From contig NZ_CP152003.1 in assembly GCF_038595065.1 (NCBI RefSeq), positions 3,700,001 to 3,764,000 of the forward strand: a stretch of DNA of 64,000 nucleotides, written 5' to 3'. This document shows, one piece after another, positions 1 through 8,645 of this stretch (its first letter is position 1; every line of letters begins with the position of its first letter). The position numbers and the translations under genes were made by a program. Below the pieces are notes generated by a model. The model ran no database searches and was not told the DNA's origin. It worked only from the letters and a program-made list of their open reading frames with translations. This DNA comes from Sutcliffiella sp. FSL R7-0096 (GTDB taxonomy: Bacteria > Bacillota > Bacilli > Bacillales > Bacillaceae_I).

Positions 1-459
1 ATAATACCCTCCTGAAGCAGCCATCGTGCCCATGGAAATATAGATTGGCTTTTCTGTTTCTTCCTTGATTTCCACCAATCGCTTATGTATCTCTGCACTC
101 TCTGACACTCCGCCACCTGGGGAATTCACTCGGACAATGATCCCTTGTACGGAATTATCTTCCTTTGCCTGATCTAACATTCTTAAAAACTGACGATGAT
201 TGTAGCCCGGTGATTGAAAGATGGAAGTAACATCACTTCCGGTATCTTGAATAACACCGTTCACTTCCAAAACAAGTATCTTTCGATTTGGACTTCCATC
301 CTGAATTATTTCTTCAATAAATTCTGCTTCGCCCCCGAAAATACTGGAAAATGACTCAGATGTGGAGCTTTCGGCTGGCCTTGTCGCTATGCTAGTGATG
401 ATGGATACAAAAAATAACAATGCCGCTATTCCTAACGCGGCCCAACGCTTTCCGTTCAT
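1..459 (-). CDS. sppA: Signal peptide peptidase SppA (5' part; runs off the window)
   Basis: Membrane serine protease of the S49 family that degrades leftover signal peptides at the membrane. Only the first 153 codons are inside the window. The ATG at 459 follows an AGGAGG-type ribosome site. The protein opens with a hydrophobic segment at about residues 6-26 (membrane anchor). Near residues 108-116 is the SppA motif IIVRVNSPGGG, and the last visible residues, MAASGGYY, are the strand carrying the nucleophilic serine. In B. subtilis SppA works with Lys as general base, but that residue would lie outside the window. It is divergent from the NAD kinase gene. Confidence 0.93.
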   Translation of the reverse strand, partial: MNGKRWAALGIAALLFFVSIITSIATRPAESSTSESFSSIFGGEAEFIEEIIQDGSPNRKILVLEVNGVIQDTGSDVTSIFQSPGYNHRQFLRMLDQAKEDNSVQGIIVRVNSPGGGVSESAEIHKRLVEIKEETEKPIYISMGTMAASGGYY

Positions 460-639
460 ATTCAAACCTCCTAGTTGTTCGTACAGTACCTATACGTTAA
501 ATGGTTTTAAAAAGTTTCATCAAAATGATAAACTTATCACAATATAGAATTGTACTAAAATTCTTTCCAAAAGGGTAATATTTTCTGGATATTTTTTGTT
601 AGGATTCCAATATTTATTATAATTAAGGAGGAAATAAGG

Positions 640-1440
640 ATGACAGAACGCCGTAAAATATTTTTCTTTTATAAAAGAGAAGAAGAATTGGTGGCCAAGG
701 TTGCAAAGCTTGAGCAATTGGCTGAACAAAATAACTTCGAAATTCTAAATGATTATCAACATGCCAACATCATTGTGGCAGTCGGTGGAGATGGTACATT
801 CCTGCAGGCGGTACAAAAAACAGGCTTCAAAGAGGACTGCCTCTATGCCGGCATCAATACCGGAGACACGTCTAGCTTCTATTGCGACTTCCATATTGAT
901 GATACGGATAAGATGGTCGAAGCCATGACCTTTGAGCAAATTGAGGTCAGAAAGTATCCTACCATTGAAGTATCCATTGATGGTGTGTCAAAGTTCCAAT
1001 GTTTGAACGAATGCTCAATCCGATCTGCCATTATCAAAACATTCGCTATTGATGTCTACATAGATGATCTCCACTTTGAAACATTCCGCGGGGATGGGAT
1101 GATCGTATCTACGCCTACAGGCAGTACGGCATATAATAAATCCGTACAAGGGGCCGTCGTTGATCCGATGTTGCCATGCTTTCAAGTGAGTGAGTTGGCA
1201 TCCATCAATAATAACAGTTACAGGACGCTTGGATCGCCATTCATCATGGCCGGTGCAAGAAAACTTACATTGAAAGTGATACAAGACGGCAACGATTATC
1301 CTACAATAGGAATTGATAATGAGGCTCTTAGCATCAAGCATGTCGAGCGTTTGGATATTCAATTGACTGACAGAAAAATTAAGACCGTTAAGCTGAAGGA
1401 TAATTCCTTTTGGGAGAAGGTTAAGAGGACTTTCTTATAG
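640..1440 (+). CDS. nadK2: NAD kinase 2 (PpnK/NadK family)
   Basis: ATP- or polyphosphate-dependent NAD phosphorylation in the cytoplasm to make NADP. It is 266 aa, the usual length for the small Bacillus NAD kinases. The GGDGT motif that binds phosphate is at residues 49-53, followed by the SIRS segment and the DGMIVSTPTGSTAY segment typical of the family's second domain. The start is ATG at 640 after AAGGAGGAAATAAGG. The position next to sppA matches ytdI (nadK2) of B. subtilis. A strong terminator follows directly. Confidence 0.93.
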   Translation: MTERRKIFFFYKREEELVAKVAKLEQLAEQNNFEILNDYQHANIIVAVGGDGTFLQAVQKTGFKEDCLYAGINTGDTSSFYCDFHIDDTDKMVEAMTFEQIEVRKYPTIEVSIDGVSKFQCLNECSIRSAIIKTFAIDVYIDDLHFETFRGDGMIVSTPTGSTAYNKSVQGAVVDPMLPCFQVSELASINNNSYRTLGSPFIMAGARKLTLKVIQDGNDYPTIGIDNEALSIKHVERLDIQLTDRKIKTVKLKDNSFWEKVKRTFL

Positions 1441-1471
1441 GCTAAAATTCTTGGGGGCTTGACACATTATT

Positions 1472-1524
1472 GGTAATCGGAGGACATTGAAGGTATAAGT
1501 GTCCCCCGGTTACCTTTTTCTTTT
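1472..1524 (+). terminator. Rho-independent terminator after nadK2
   Basis: Arms GGTAATCGG and CCGGTTACC pair with one G-U, continue inward with GGACAT/GTGTCC, and are followed by a T-rich run. It lies between two convergent genes and points along the plus strand. Confidence 0.85.
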
Positions 1525-1568
1525 TTATAGGCTCTTTTTAAAGAATTGTTGCTATTCACCAGTATCAG

Positions 1569-3164
1569 TCAGTCTTCTCTTATATACATCACCGTGCCGT
1601 CAATAATAGTCATGGTGACATTTGCCTTCAAAATATCTTCTTGTCTTGCTTGGAACAAATCGGTATCAAGGACAGTAAAATCGGCATAATAACCTTTTTC
1701 AATGACGCCTTGTTTATGTTCCTCGGAAATTGCTTGAGCACTTCCCTTTGTAAAGAGTCCTATTGCCTCGTACATGGATAGGCACTGTTCAGCTTGGTAG
1801 ACCGTTTTCTCCGGGTCACCAGGGGTTTGCCTTGTAACAGCAGCGTGGATGCCAAGAAGCGGGTCTACCGGTTCGATAGGCGCATCAGAGCCACCAGCAC
1901 AAATTAATCCTTCGTCCAATAACGTTTTCCAGGCATACGAGTAGTTCAATCTTTCTTCCCCTAAGCGCTCAATAATCCATGGGAAGTCTGTTGCCACAAA
2001 GCGTGGTTGAATATCGAGTATTAATGGAAGCTGTTTTGCCCTTTCTATCAGATCACTGGTCAAAATTTGGGCATGGATCAACCTATCCCGCTCTCCTACA
2101 GGTGCAGGATGCTTTTCTATTGCATTCAGCATATATTCAAATGCAAGATCTCCAATGGTGTGGACGGCCACCGTCATGCCATATTCCCTCGCCTTTTTAA
2201 CCAGGTTTTCTAGTTGAGTCGGGGTATGAATGGCCACACCGGATGTTTCCGGGGCATCATTATATGGACGGCTCAATAGGGCTGTTCTGCCTCCTAATGC
2301 CCCATCTGCAAAAATCTTCATAGAGCCAAGGGTAATATATCCGGTTGAATCTTTATACCGATGCCCTTCTTCATGCATATCATCCACCACTTCATGATGC
2401 ACCAAGAGATGAGCCCGGTATTTAAAGCCGTCCCGTTCAATTAAGTTTTGAAAGGCTCCATAAGTCTTCGTAAAACTACCATAATAGCTTAAATCCTCAC
2501 TATGACTTCCAACGAGTCCAAGGCGGACGCAATCTTGTATCGAGGTCTTCAGAGCATGATAAAGGTAGTTCTCACTTGCTTTTGGTATCATTTTTTTCAC
2601 TAATTCCTGTGCCTGATCAAGAAGATAGCCTGTCGGTTCCCCATTTATATCCTTAACAATCACACCACCTGGAGGATTTTCTGTAGCCTTAGTGACGCCT
2701 GCGAGTACCAGAGCCCTTGTATTGACCAAGACAGCATGCCTGCAAACCCTCGATAAAATCATAGGGTGAGAAGACGTAATTTCATCGAGTTCCGTTCTAT
2801 GGAATATTTTACGGTCGACAAAATTATTCTCGTTCCATCCCTCCCCGAAAATCCATTCGCCTTCCGGAGTTTCTTGAACTTTTTTTAGGAGTGCCTCCTT
2901 AACATCTTGAGAAGAGGTATATGTGGATAGATCGAGACGAAGCAGCTTTTCCCCATGCCCTATCAGGTGCATATGGCTGTCTGTGAAGCCTGGGTACATT
3001 ACTGCCCCTTTGATATCTTGTTTGTTTGCATCCGGGTATGTAGCGAAAAGATTTTCCCTGGATCCTATATTTTTAATGAGTCCATTTTCTGTATAGACGG
3101 CCTCCACCGTTTCCATTTCTGCCTTCATTGTATAGATTGTTCCACCGTACCAGATTTCTCCCAT
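1569..3164 (-). CDS. ytcJ: Amidohydrolase family 3 protein (YtcJ-like)
   Basis: Metal-dependent amidohydrolase of 531 aa; the substrate is unknown. Visible hallmarks are the metal-binding FTDSHMHLIGHG motif near residue 60, SRVCRHAVLVN near 135, a lysine-containing strand GSMKIFADGALGGR near 280, AVHTIGD near 335, IHAQIL, and the final metal ligand in GGSDAPIEP near 430. ATG at 3164 has AAGGAG 8 bases upstream. In B. subtilis ytcJ lies in the same place between nadK2 and ytcI. There is no signal peptide, so it is cytoplasmic. Confidence 0.88.
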   Translation of the reverse strand: MGEIWYGGTIYTMKAEMETVEAVYTENGLIKNIGSRENLFATYPDANKQDIKGAVMYPGFTDSHMHLIGHGEKLLRLDLSTYTSSQDVKEALLKKVQETPEGEWIFGEGWNENNFVDRKIFHRTELDEITSSHPMILSRVCRHAVLVNTRALVLAGVTKATENPPGGVIVKDINGEPTGYLLDQAQELVKKMIPKASENYLYHALKTSIQDCVRLGLVGSHSEDLSYYGSFTKTYGAFQNLIERDGFKYRAHLLVHHEVVDDMHEEGHRYKDSTGYITLGSMKIFADGALGGRTALLSRPYNDAPETSGVAIHTPTQLENLVKKAREYGMTVAVHTIGDLAFEYMLNAIEKHPAPVGERDRLIHAQILTSDLIERAKQLPLILDIQPRFVATDFPWIIERLGEERLNYSYAWKTLLDEGLICAGGSDAPIEPVDPLLGIHAAVTRQTPGDPEKTVYQAEQCLSMYEAIGLFTKGSAQAISEEHKQGVIEKGYYADFTVLDTDLFQARQEDILKANVTMTIIDGTVMYIRED

Positions 3165-3239
3165 GTGATTTTTCTCCTTCTTTTTGTAAAATTACTATCA
3201 GAGTATCATTTGTTAAGGTCATGCACAAAAAAATTGCAT

Positions 3240-3292
3240 TAAAAAAGGCAGGTTAGGTGGAGCCAAGGAATCGTGTCCCCACCAGCCTGCCT
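3240..3292 (-). terminator. Terminator after the acyl-CoA synthetase gene
   Basis: Read on the minus strand, a GGCAGG...CCTGCC stem with an inner GGTGG/CCACC extension is followed by TTTTTT. It sits directly after the ytcI stop codon. Confidence 0.85.
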
Positions 3293-3300
3293 TAATTGAT

Positions 3301-4887
3301 TTATTTTGCCCCTTGGGCTAATTCCTGCTGCCTTAATTCTATTCTTCTTATTTTACCTGAAGTGGTTTTCGGAAGTTCTGTCACATACTCAATTTTCCTT
3401 GGATATTTATATGGTGCCGTCAGTTCTTTGACATGCTCCTGAAGCAGCTTCGTCAGTTTTGCTTCCTCTTGGTCCACTCCATCCTGAAGGACGACAAACG
3501 CCTTCACCACATTCCCCCTGATTTCATCTGGACTTGCCACTACCGCACACTCACGTACCAACGGATGTTTTACTAATGCATCTTCCACTTCAAAAGGCCC
3601 AATGGTATATCCTGAGCTGATAATGATATCATCGCTTCTACCTTCAAACCAAAAATATCCGTCCTCATCCTTTTTGGCCTTGTCACCTGTAATATAGTAA
3701 TCTCCTCTAAACTGTCTAGAAGTACGCTCCGGATCTTTGAAGTAGTGCTTAAATAAGGCTGGCGTCTCTACATGGACTGCAATGTCCCCTACTTCCCCGA
3801 CAGCACACTCTTCTGCATCCTCATTGATTATTGTCACCCTGTTACCAGGTGTGGGTTTCCCCATCGATCCCGATTTGATCTCCATTCCCTTTAACACTCC
3901 AAGCAAAAGTGTGTTTTCAGTTTGTCCGTATCCATCCCGTACATCTACTTGGAAATGCTTGCGGAATGTCTCAATGACTTCACGGTTCAATGGTTCACCA
4001 GCTGAAACAGCACTATGAAGGTGCGGGAGCTGATAGGCATTCAAGTTATCCACTTTCGCCATTAAACGATATTCTGTTGGTGTGCAACACAGGACATTAA
4101 CTTCATATTTCTCCAATAGCTTCAAATACGTGTTCGGATCGAATTTGCCATGATAGACAAATCCCGTTGCTCCTGAACCAAGTGTAGATAAGAAAGGACT
4201 CCAAATCCATTTCTGCCAGCCAGGGCTAGCTGTTGCCCAGACCACATCATTGTCTTCAATCCCCAACCAATTCTTAGATGTCGTGCGAAGGTGTGCGTAA
4301 GCCCATCCATGCGTGTGGACGACCCCTTTCGGATTACCAGTTGTTCCGGATGTATAGGATAGGAATGCCATATCATCTTTGGAAGTTGAAGCGAATTCCA
4401 GTTCATCGGATTGTTTTTCCATCGCTTCGTGAAGGTTTGTCCACCCTTTTTCTGCTATTCCTCCAACACTGAATCTTACCAGGTTGCTTACTTCTTCCAG
4501 TTTATCTGCCTGTTCCACGAACGGTTGATATGTAATGATTCCCTTCACATCTCCGTGCTCAATACGATAGGCCAAATCCTTTTCCCTTAGCATTTCAGAG
4601 CATGGAATCACAACAATTCCCGCTTTTAGCGCTCCAAGGTACACTTGATAAGAATCTATCAACCTTGGCATCATGACAAGGACTACATCCCCTTTTTTCA
4701 GTCCTTCCGAAAGTAAAGTGTTTCCAATTTTATTTGCAGCTTTCATTAACTCTTGATAAGTTACTTGTTCTTTCTCCCCTTGCTCACTTTCCCAGATCAG
4801 GGCAAGCTTTTCACTACCATTTGTGTACTTTTCCACTTCTTCAACCAGATTGTACTTTTGCGGTGCTAAAAGTTCTTCTCTTTTCAT
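3301..4887 (-). CDS. ytcI: AMP-forming acyl-CoA synthetase (YtcI-like)
   Basis: ATP-dependent ligase that activates a carboxylic acid to acyl-CoA through an acyl-AMP; the exact acid is not readable. It is 528 aa. The AMP-binding P-loop SYTSGTTGNPKGVVHTH is near residue 175, DGYGQTE near 330, the YITGDKA core near 405 and FEGRSDDIIISSGYTIGP near 425. The C-terminal catalytic lysine is in LPKTTSGKIRR near residue 510. The start is ATG at 4887, preceded by a GGGGATGACTTCAT context. Both flanking genes are on the same strand, but each has its own terminator or promoter space. Confidence 0.9.
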   Translation of the reverse strand: MKREELLAPQKYNLVEEVEKYTNGSEKLALIWESEQGEKEQVTYQELMKAANKIGNTLLSEGLKKGDVVLVMMPRLIDSYQVYLGALKAGIVVIPCSEMLREKDLAYRIEHGDVKGIITYQPFVEQADKLEEVSNLVRFSVGGIAEKGWTNLHEAMEKQSDELEFASTSKDDMAFLSYTSGTTGNPKGVVHTHGWAYAHLRTTSKNWLGIEDNDVVWATASPGWQKWIWSPFLSTLGSGATGFVYHGKFDPNTYLKLLEKYEVNVLCCTPTEYRLMAKVDNLNAYQLPHLHSAVSAGEPLNREVIETFRKHFQVDVRDGYGQTENTLLLGVLKGMEIKSGSMGKPTPGNRVTIINEDAEECAVGEVGDIAVHVETPALFKHYFKDPERTSRQFRGDYYITGDKAKKDEDGYFWFEGRSDDIIISSGYTIGPFEVEDALVKHPLVRECAVVASPDEIRGNVVKAFVVLQDGVDQEEAKLTKLLQEHVKELTAPYKYPRKIEYVTELPKTTSGKIRRIELRQQELAQGAK

Positions 4888-5035
4888 ATGAAGTCATCCC
4901 CTTTGTAATAGTACTACCTCCATCTTACAAAATTTTTAAAATAATTTGAATTGTTTTGCAGGATTTTCTTAGAAAAACGGGATTTCCTATTAAAGACAAA
5001 GTAGTTCTGCGTAAGGGAGATAGGATTTTTAAGCA

Positions 5036-5250
5036 ATGACCGAAGTTTTGCTGATCTTGTCCGAAGATTTTGGATTCAAGTCCAAAGATTCAGCATTATT
5101 GACCGAAGTTTTTTTAAGTTGTTCAAAACACATTTTTAGCCAAACCTACTCACCTCTGGTCCAAACAGTCACTTCCAATTGTCCTAACCCCCTTAAAAAA
5201 GGCAAAGAAGGTCCGAACTCATCCAAAGATTGTCCGAACGATTTTACCCA
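5036..5250. repeat. Degenerate periodic intergenic repeat (TGNCCGAAG type)
   Basis: The 4888-5325 gap holds no supportable gene. From 5036 a short unit resembling TGTCCGAAG or GTCCAAAG recurs about every 20-25 bases, first clearly (four times to about 5110) and then with decay to about 5250. No reading frame with a ribosome site uses it. Its role is unknown. Confidence 0.5.
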
Positions 5251-5325
5251 TGTTTAAAATGAACAGGTTTCTTTAGTTTTGCTCGATTTTTTCAGGTTAA
5301 CCAGCCCATCGATTACGATTAAACT

Positions 5326-5350
5326 AAAAACACCTTCATTAAAGAAGGTG
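5326..5350 (-). terminator. Terminator after the 31-aa gene
   Basis: CACCTTC/GAAGGTG arms (5331-5337, 5344-5350) with an A-run on the plus strand, so U-run termination for minus-strand transcripts. Confidence 0.85.
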
Positions 5351-5360
5351 CCTTAAGAGT

Positions 5361-5456
5361 TTACTGCTCATTCGATTTTTCAGCATGCTTTGGCTCATTA
5401 CGACGTTTTCTGCCTTGTTTCTTCTGCTGTTTTTCTACTTGATTTTGCTCTTTCAT
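5361..5456 (-). CDS. Small basic Gln/Lys-rich protein, 31 aa
   Basis: ATG at 5456 follows a good ribosome site (TTGGAGGTG, 8 bases away), and the frame ends at TAA before a strong terminator. The product starts MKEQNQVEKQQKKQGRKRR and is dominated by Lys, Gln, Arg and Glu, with no hydrophobic segment. I do not recognise a family. Its placement directly behind sspA leaves open expression in the forespore, but no sporulation motif is visible in the protein. Confidence 0.6.
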   Translation of the reverse strand: MKEQNQVEKQQKKQGRKRRNEPKHAEKSNEQ

Positions 5457-5525
5457 TAAATAGCACCTCCAAGATAAGAATAGAAGAAAGGTGGGGTTTC
5501 CCCCACCTCGTAGCCATTTTATATA

Positions 5526-5729
5526 TTATTTTTGGTAACCACCGCTGAAGCTTTGTTCAGCCATTTGAACTAAGCGTTTAGTGATTTCTCCACCAACGGA
5601 ACCGTTAGCGCGAGCAGTTGCATCAGGACCAAGTTGAACTCCGAATTCAGAAGCGATTTCGTATTTCATTTGGTCAAGAGCTTGTTGTACACCAGGTACA
5701 ACTAGTTGGTTTGAACTGTTGTTTGCCAT
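5526..5729 (-). CDS. sspA: Alpha/beta-type small acid-soluble spore protein
   Basis: DNA-binding protein that coats spore DNA and protects it from UV and heat; it is degraded at germination. The 67-aa sequence contains the Gpr protease site region [10 protein letters not shown] at residues 22-31 and the conserved [21 protein letters not shown] segment. ATG at 5729 follows AAGGAGGTG. This gene fixes the organism as an endospore former. It is the same locus as B. subtilis sspA, next to thiI. Confidence 0.96.
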   Translation of the reverse strand: MANNSSNQLVVPGVQQALDQMKYEIASEFGVQLGPDATARANGSVGGEITKRLVQMAEQSFSGGYQK

Positions 5730-5752
5730 GTGTTTTCACCTCCTTGTGAATA

Positions 5753-5783
5753 TAGAATGTGTCAAAACACATGGCATCATTCA
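5753..5783 (-). promoter_or_regulatory. Candidate sigma-G promoter of sspA
   Basis: On the minus strand TGAATG (-35, 5783-5778) and CATTCTA (-10, 5759-5753) are separated by 18 bases. This is close to the forespore sigma-G consensus TGAATA/CATACTA and is correctly placed upstream of an SASP gene. Confidence 0.75.
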
Positions 5784-5820
5784 TGTTTTAAAAATGGTAA
5801 TTCTTCACAGCTTCCTACTT

Positions 5821-7029
5821 TTAAAACAAATCATTGATAATGTTGTCTTCTTCTTTCTTTTTGCCTGTAATTAGCAGTTTCTCCGTACGTTCTACAGCAT
5901 CGTCTACCATTTTATCGATATCAAAAAAGCTCTCGTAAAAATTGATTTTTTCCTTTTTTGGCTTCGTTTTTGGAGCGGATGGAGTAAAAATGGTACAGCA
6001 GTCTTCATAAGGTCTATTGGAAATTTCCAATGTATCAATCTTCCTTGCGATATCCATGATTTCAATTTTGTCCATGGTGATCAATGGCCTGATGATGGGA
6101 GTTGAAGTGACCTCATTGATGGTGGACATGCTTTGCAGTGTTTGGCTTGCCACCTGCCCAAGACTCTCCCCGGTGATGATGGCAAGTCCTTGTTCTTTTT
6201 CTCGTATTTTATCAGCGATCTTCAACATGAACCTTCTTGTGGAAGTCATGGTGTAGTTTTCAGGCACCTGCTTTTGAATGGCAACTTGAATGTCTGTAAA
6301 TGGCACGATATGCAGGTTGATGGAGTGCCCAAAGTCTGTAAGTCTTTCTGTCAGTTCGACCACTTTCTGTTTTGCACGTTCACTTGTATAAGGCGGACTG
6401 AAGAAATGTACAACCTCCAGTCTAATGCCGCGTTTCATTGCCAAATACCCGGCTACAGGGCTATCAATTCCACCAGAAAGCATGAGTACACCCGTTCCAC
6501 TTGTTCCAACAGGAAGCCCACCTGCCCCCATGATATCTTTACAGGTAACATAGGTCGCTTCCTCTCGGACTTCGACTCTGACATTGATGTCGGGCTGTTT
6601 AACATTGACCGTTAAATCTTCTGTATTACGCAATAGGTGTGACCCGATGGCATGGTTGAGTTCATTTGTATCAAGCTCAAAATTCTTATAGGCGCGCTTA
6701 GCCGTGACCTTGAAGGTCTTCCCTTTATAAGGTAACGCCTTAAGAGCAAACAAAGCACCATCCTTCATGCTTTCGATTTCCGTTTTTGTTTTAACAGCCA
6801 AACTGAAAGAATGGATGCCAAAAATGCTTTGAAGGCGGTCAATGATTGGTTCATGCGGCTCGCCATTCAATTTGATGAACATTCTGTCCCTGCTTTTTTC
6901 AATGCTTATTTCAGGAAAATCCTTTATCTTTTCAAGTATGTTATAGCTGAGTCGTTGGACAAACTGCTTTCTGTTTCTTCCTTTGGTGGATAGTTCACCA
7001 AACCGGATTAATATATGATCATAATTCAT
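5821..7029 (-). CDS. thiI: tRNA 4-thiouridine synthetase / thiamine sulfur transferase ThiI
   Basis: Activates U8 of tRNA with ATP for sulfur insertion, and acts in thiamine thiazole synthesis. It is 402 aa. The N-terminal ferredoxin-like and THUMP part spans about residues 1-165, followed by the PP-loop SGGIDSP at residues 185-191. The C-terminal rhodanese domain of enterobacterial ThiI is absent, as in other Bacillus. ATG at 7029. The upstream nifZ gene ends five bases before, so the two form an operon; in B. subtilis NifZ delivers the persulfide to ThiI. Confidence 0.95.
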   Translation of the reverse strand: MNYDHILIRFGELSTKGRNRKQFVQRLSYNILEKIKDFPEISIEKSRDRMFIKLNGEPHEPIIDRLQSIFGIHSFSLAVKTKTEIESMKDGALFALKALPYKGKTFKVTAKRAYKNFELDTNELNHAIGSHLLRNTEDLTVNVKQPDINVRVEVREEATYVTCKDIMGAGGLPVGTSGTGVLMLSGGIDSPVAGYLAMKRGIRLEVVHFFSPPYTSERAKQKVVELTERLTDFGHSINLHIVPFTDIQVAIQKQVPENYTMTSTRRFMLKIADKIREKEQGLAIITGESLGQVASQTLQSMSTINEVTSTPIIRPLITMDKIEIMDIARKIDTLEISNRPYEDCCTIFTPSAPKTKPKKEKINFYESFFDIDKMVDDAVERTEKLLITGKKKEEDNIINDLF

Positions 7030-7034
7030 GTTCT

Positions 7035-8171
7035 TTACCTCGTTACATCTTTTATAGTAATAATTGCATCTTCCAGTTCATGAAGAAATGTTAGAATTTC
7101 CTGCTTGGTTGTATGATAAGTCATGCTCACCCTAATCGCGCTTTCTGCCTTTTCCCTGGAAACACCCATTGCCATCAATGTCTTACTTGGCGCTCTTCGT
7201 TTTGAAGAGCAAGCAGAAGTGGTGGAAACGAATACCTTCTTTGTTCCAAGTGCATGTACCAACACTTCTGACTTGATGCCAGGTACTGAAAAGTTAATGA
7301 TATGCGGAGCGGAATGAGTTTCTGGCGTATGAAGGAACACACCATCCATTTTCTTCAACTCATGTATACAGAAATTCTTCAATGCCTGCATTTCCGATCG
7401 GCTGTTCTCACCTTTTTCCACTGTCATCCTAAGTGCCTTGGTCATTGCCACAATTCCAGCAACATTCTCGGTTCCCGAACGCAATGTCCATTCCTGATTT
7501 CCCCCACTAAGGATCGGGTGGAGTTTCACCCCACTTTTAGCGATGAGGATCCCATTTCCTTTCAGGCCATGAAATTTGTGGGCTGAAAGGGAGCAAAGAT
7601 CGATGTTTTCCATATTTAATGTAACTTTCCCAATTCCCTGTATGTGGTCTACATGGAAGGTTACTTGTGGATAGTTTGCAAGGAGTTCACCGATTTCTTT
7701 TACGGGTTGAATGACTCCCGTCTCATTATTCACGTGAATAATGGAGATAAGGACTGTTTCTTTCCTTATTGCATCCTCCACTTGTTCGGTGGAGATCCTT
7801 CCATCCTTATCAACAGGCAAGATCGTAACGTCAAACCCTTCCGCCTCTAAATCCTTTATCGCATTGCTGACAGATGGATGTTCTACTGACGTAGTGATAA
7901 TATGGTTCCCCATGCTTTTTTTACTAAGAGCGCTTCCTTTAATTGCAAGGTTATTGCTCTCGGTTCCGCCAGATGTGAAAATGACTTCCTTATGAGAAAC
8001 ATTCAAAATAGAAGCAATGGTCTCACGGGATCGGTGCAGCAGCTTCTCCGCCTCTCCTCCCATCGAATGGATGGAGGAAGGATTTCCGTAATAATCCGTT
8101 GAAACCGTCAGAAATGAATTAAGTACTTCTTTATATGGTTTTGTTGTTGCGCTATTGTCTAAATAAATCAT
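7035..8171 (-). CDS. nifZ: Cysteine desulfurase (NifZ/IscS type) serving ThiI
   Basis: PLP enzyme that removes sulfur from cysteine as a persulfide. I place the start at ATG 8171 (MIYLDNSATT) because it follows CGGAGGATGAC; an upstream in-frame start at 8213 has no such site. Length is 378 aa. The PLP lysine is K199 in SAHKFHG and the catalytic cysteine is C321 in TSACSSKRR. The stop is five bases from the thiI start, which supports a dedicated tRNA thiolation pair. Confidence 0.93.
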   Translation of the reverse strand: MIYLDNSATTKPYKEVLNSFLTVSTDYYGNPSSIHSMGGEAEKLLHRSRETIASILNVSHKEVIFTSGGTESNNLAIKGSALSKKSMGNHIITTSVEHPSVSNAIKDLEAEGFDVTILPVDKDGRISTEQVEDAIRKETVLISIIHVNNETGVIQPVKEIGELLANYPQVTFHVDHIQGIGKVTLNMENIDLCSLSAHKFHGLKGNGILIAKSGVKLHPILSGGNQEWTLRSGTENVAGIVAMTKALRMTVEKGENSRSEMQALKNFCIHELKKMDGVFLHTPETHSAPHIINFSVPGIKSEVLVHALGTKKVFVSTTSACSSKRRAPSKTLMAMGVSREKAESAIRVSMTYHTTKQEILTFLHELEDAIITIKDVTR

Positions 8172-8310
8172 GTCATCCTCCGTTTTTATATGAGGAATAA
8201 TAGAATTCGTCAAATATAGATAGATAAAATTTTATTCTAAGCGAATATTAATGTTAGCATACTTTATATTCGTGGAAAAGATAAGCGGATTTAATAAAAG
8301 ATGAATCCTC

Positions 8311-8439
8311 CCTGTAGATTGTAGTGCAAGGTGTGAGACTCAGGCTGGAGGTAGAGGTAGGTTGAGAACCCGGAAGCGTTGTGAGAAGGCTCAAACACCT
8401 CCCCGCAGAAAGCGAACACCTGGAACGAAAATCTACAGG
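8311..8439 (+). repeat. Dispersed palindromic repeat, copy 1
   Basis: About 129 bp between divergent nifZ and brnQ. It ends in a 10-bp inverted repeat, CCTGTAGATT and AATCTACAGG. Its interior shares blocks such as GAAGCGTTGTGAGAAGGCTC, CCGCAGAAAGCGAA and CACCTGGAACG with the other copies at 14612, 60484 and 62772. No coding frame is convincing. Confidence 0.8.
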
Positions 8440-8645
8440 AGTTTAAAGAGTTCATCTACCATTGTAAAAAGAAATTACAGGAAATTAGCACTTTTCCCTT
8501 TCAACTCTTGTTTAGACATGTTAAACTAATAAATGTTTTTCTAATATATTGAATTGTTGAACTTTTATGTTATTCGACAAATTTCATCAAAATTATGATA
8601 GGATGAAAACGTATTCATTTCATTTTCTCATCAGGAGGATTATTC

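Noticed and set aside
618-623. TATAAT as the nadK2 promoter
   Set aside because: With TTGTTA at 596 it would place the transcript start on the ribosome site, so it is unlikely to be the functional promoter.
6133-6615. 160-codon open frame on the plus strand inside thiI
   Set aside because: It lies fully antisense to a well-conserved gene and has no plausible start site or family resemblance.
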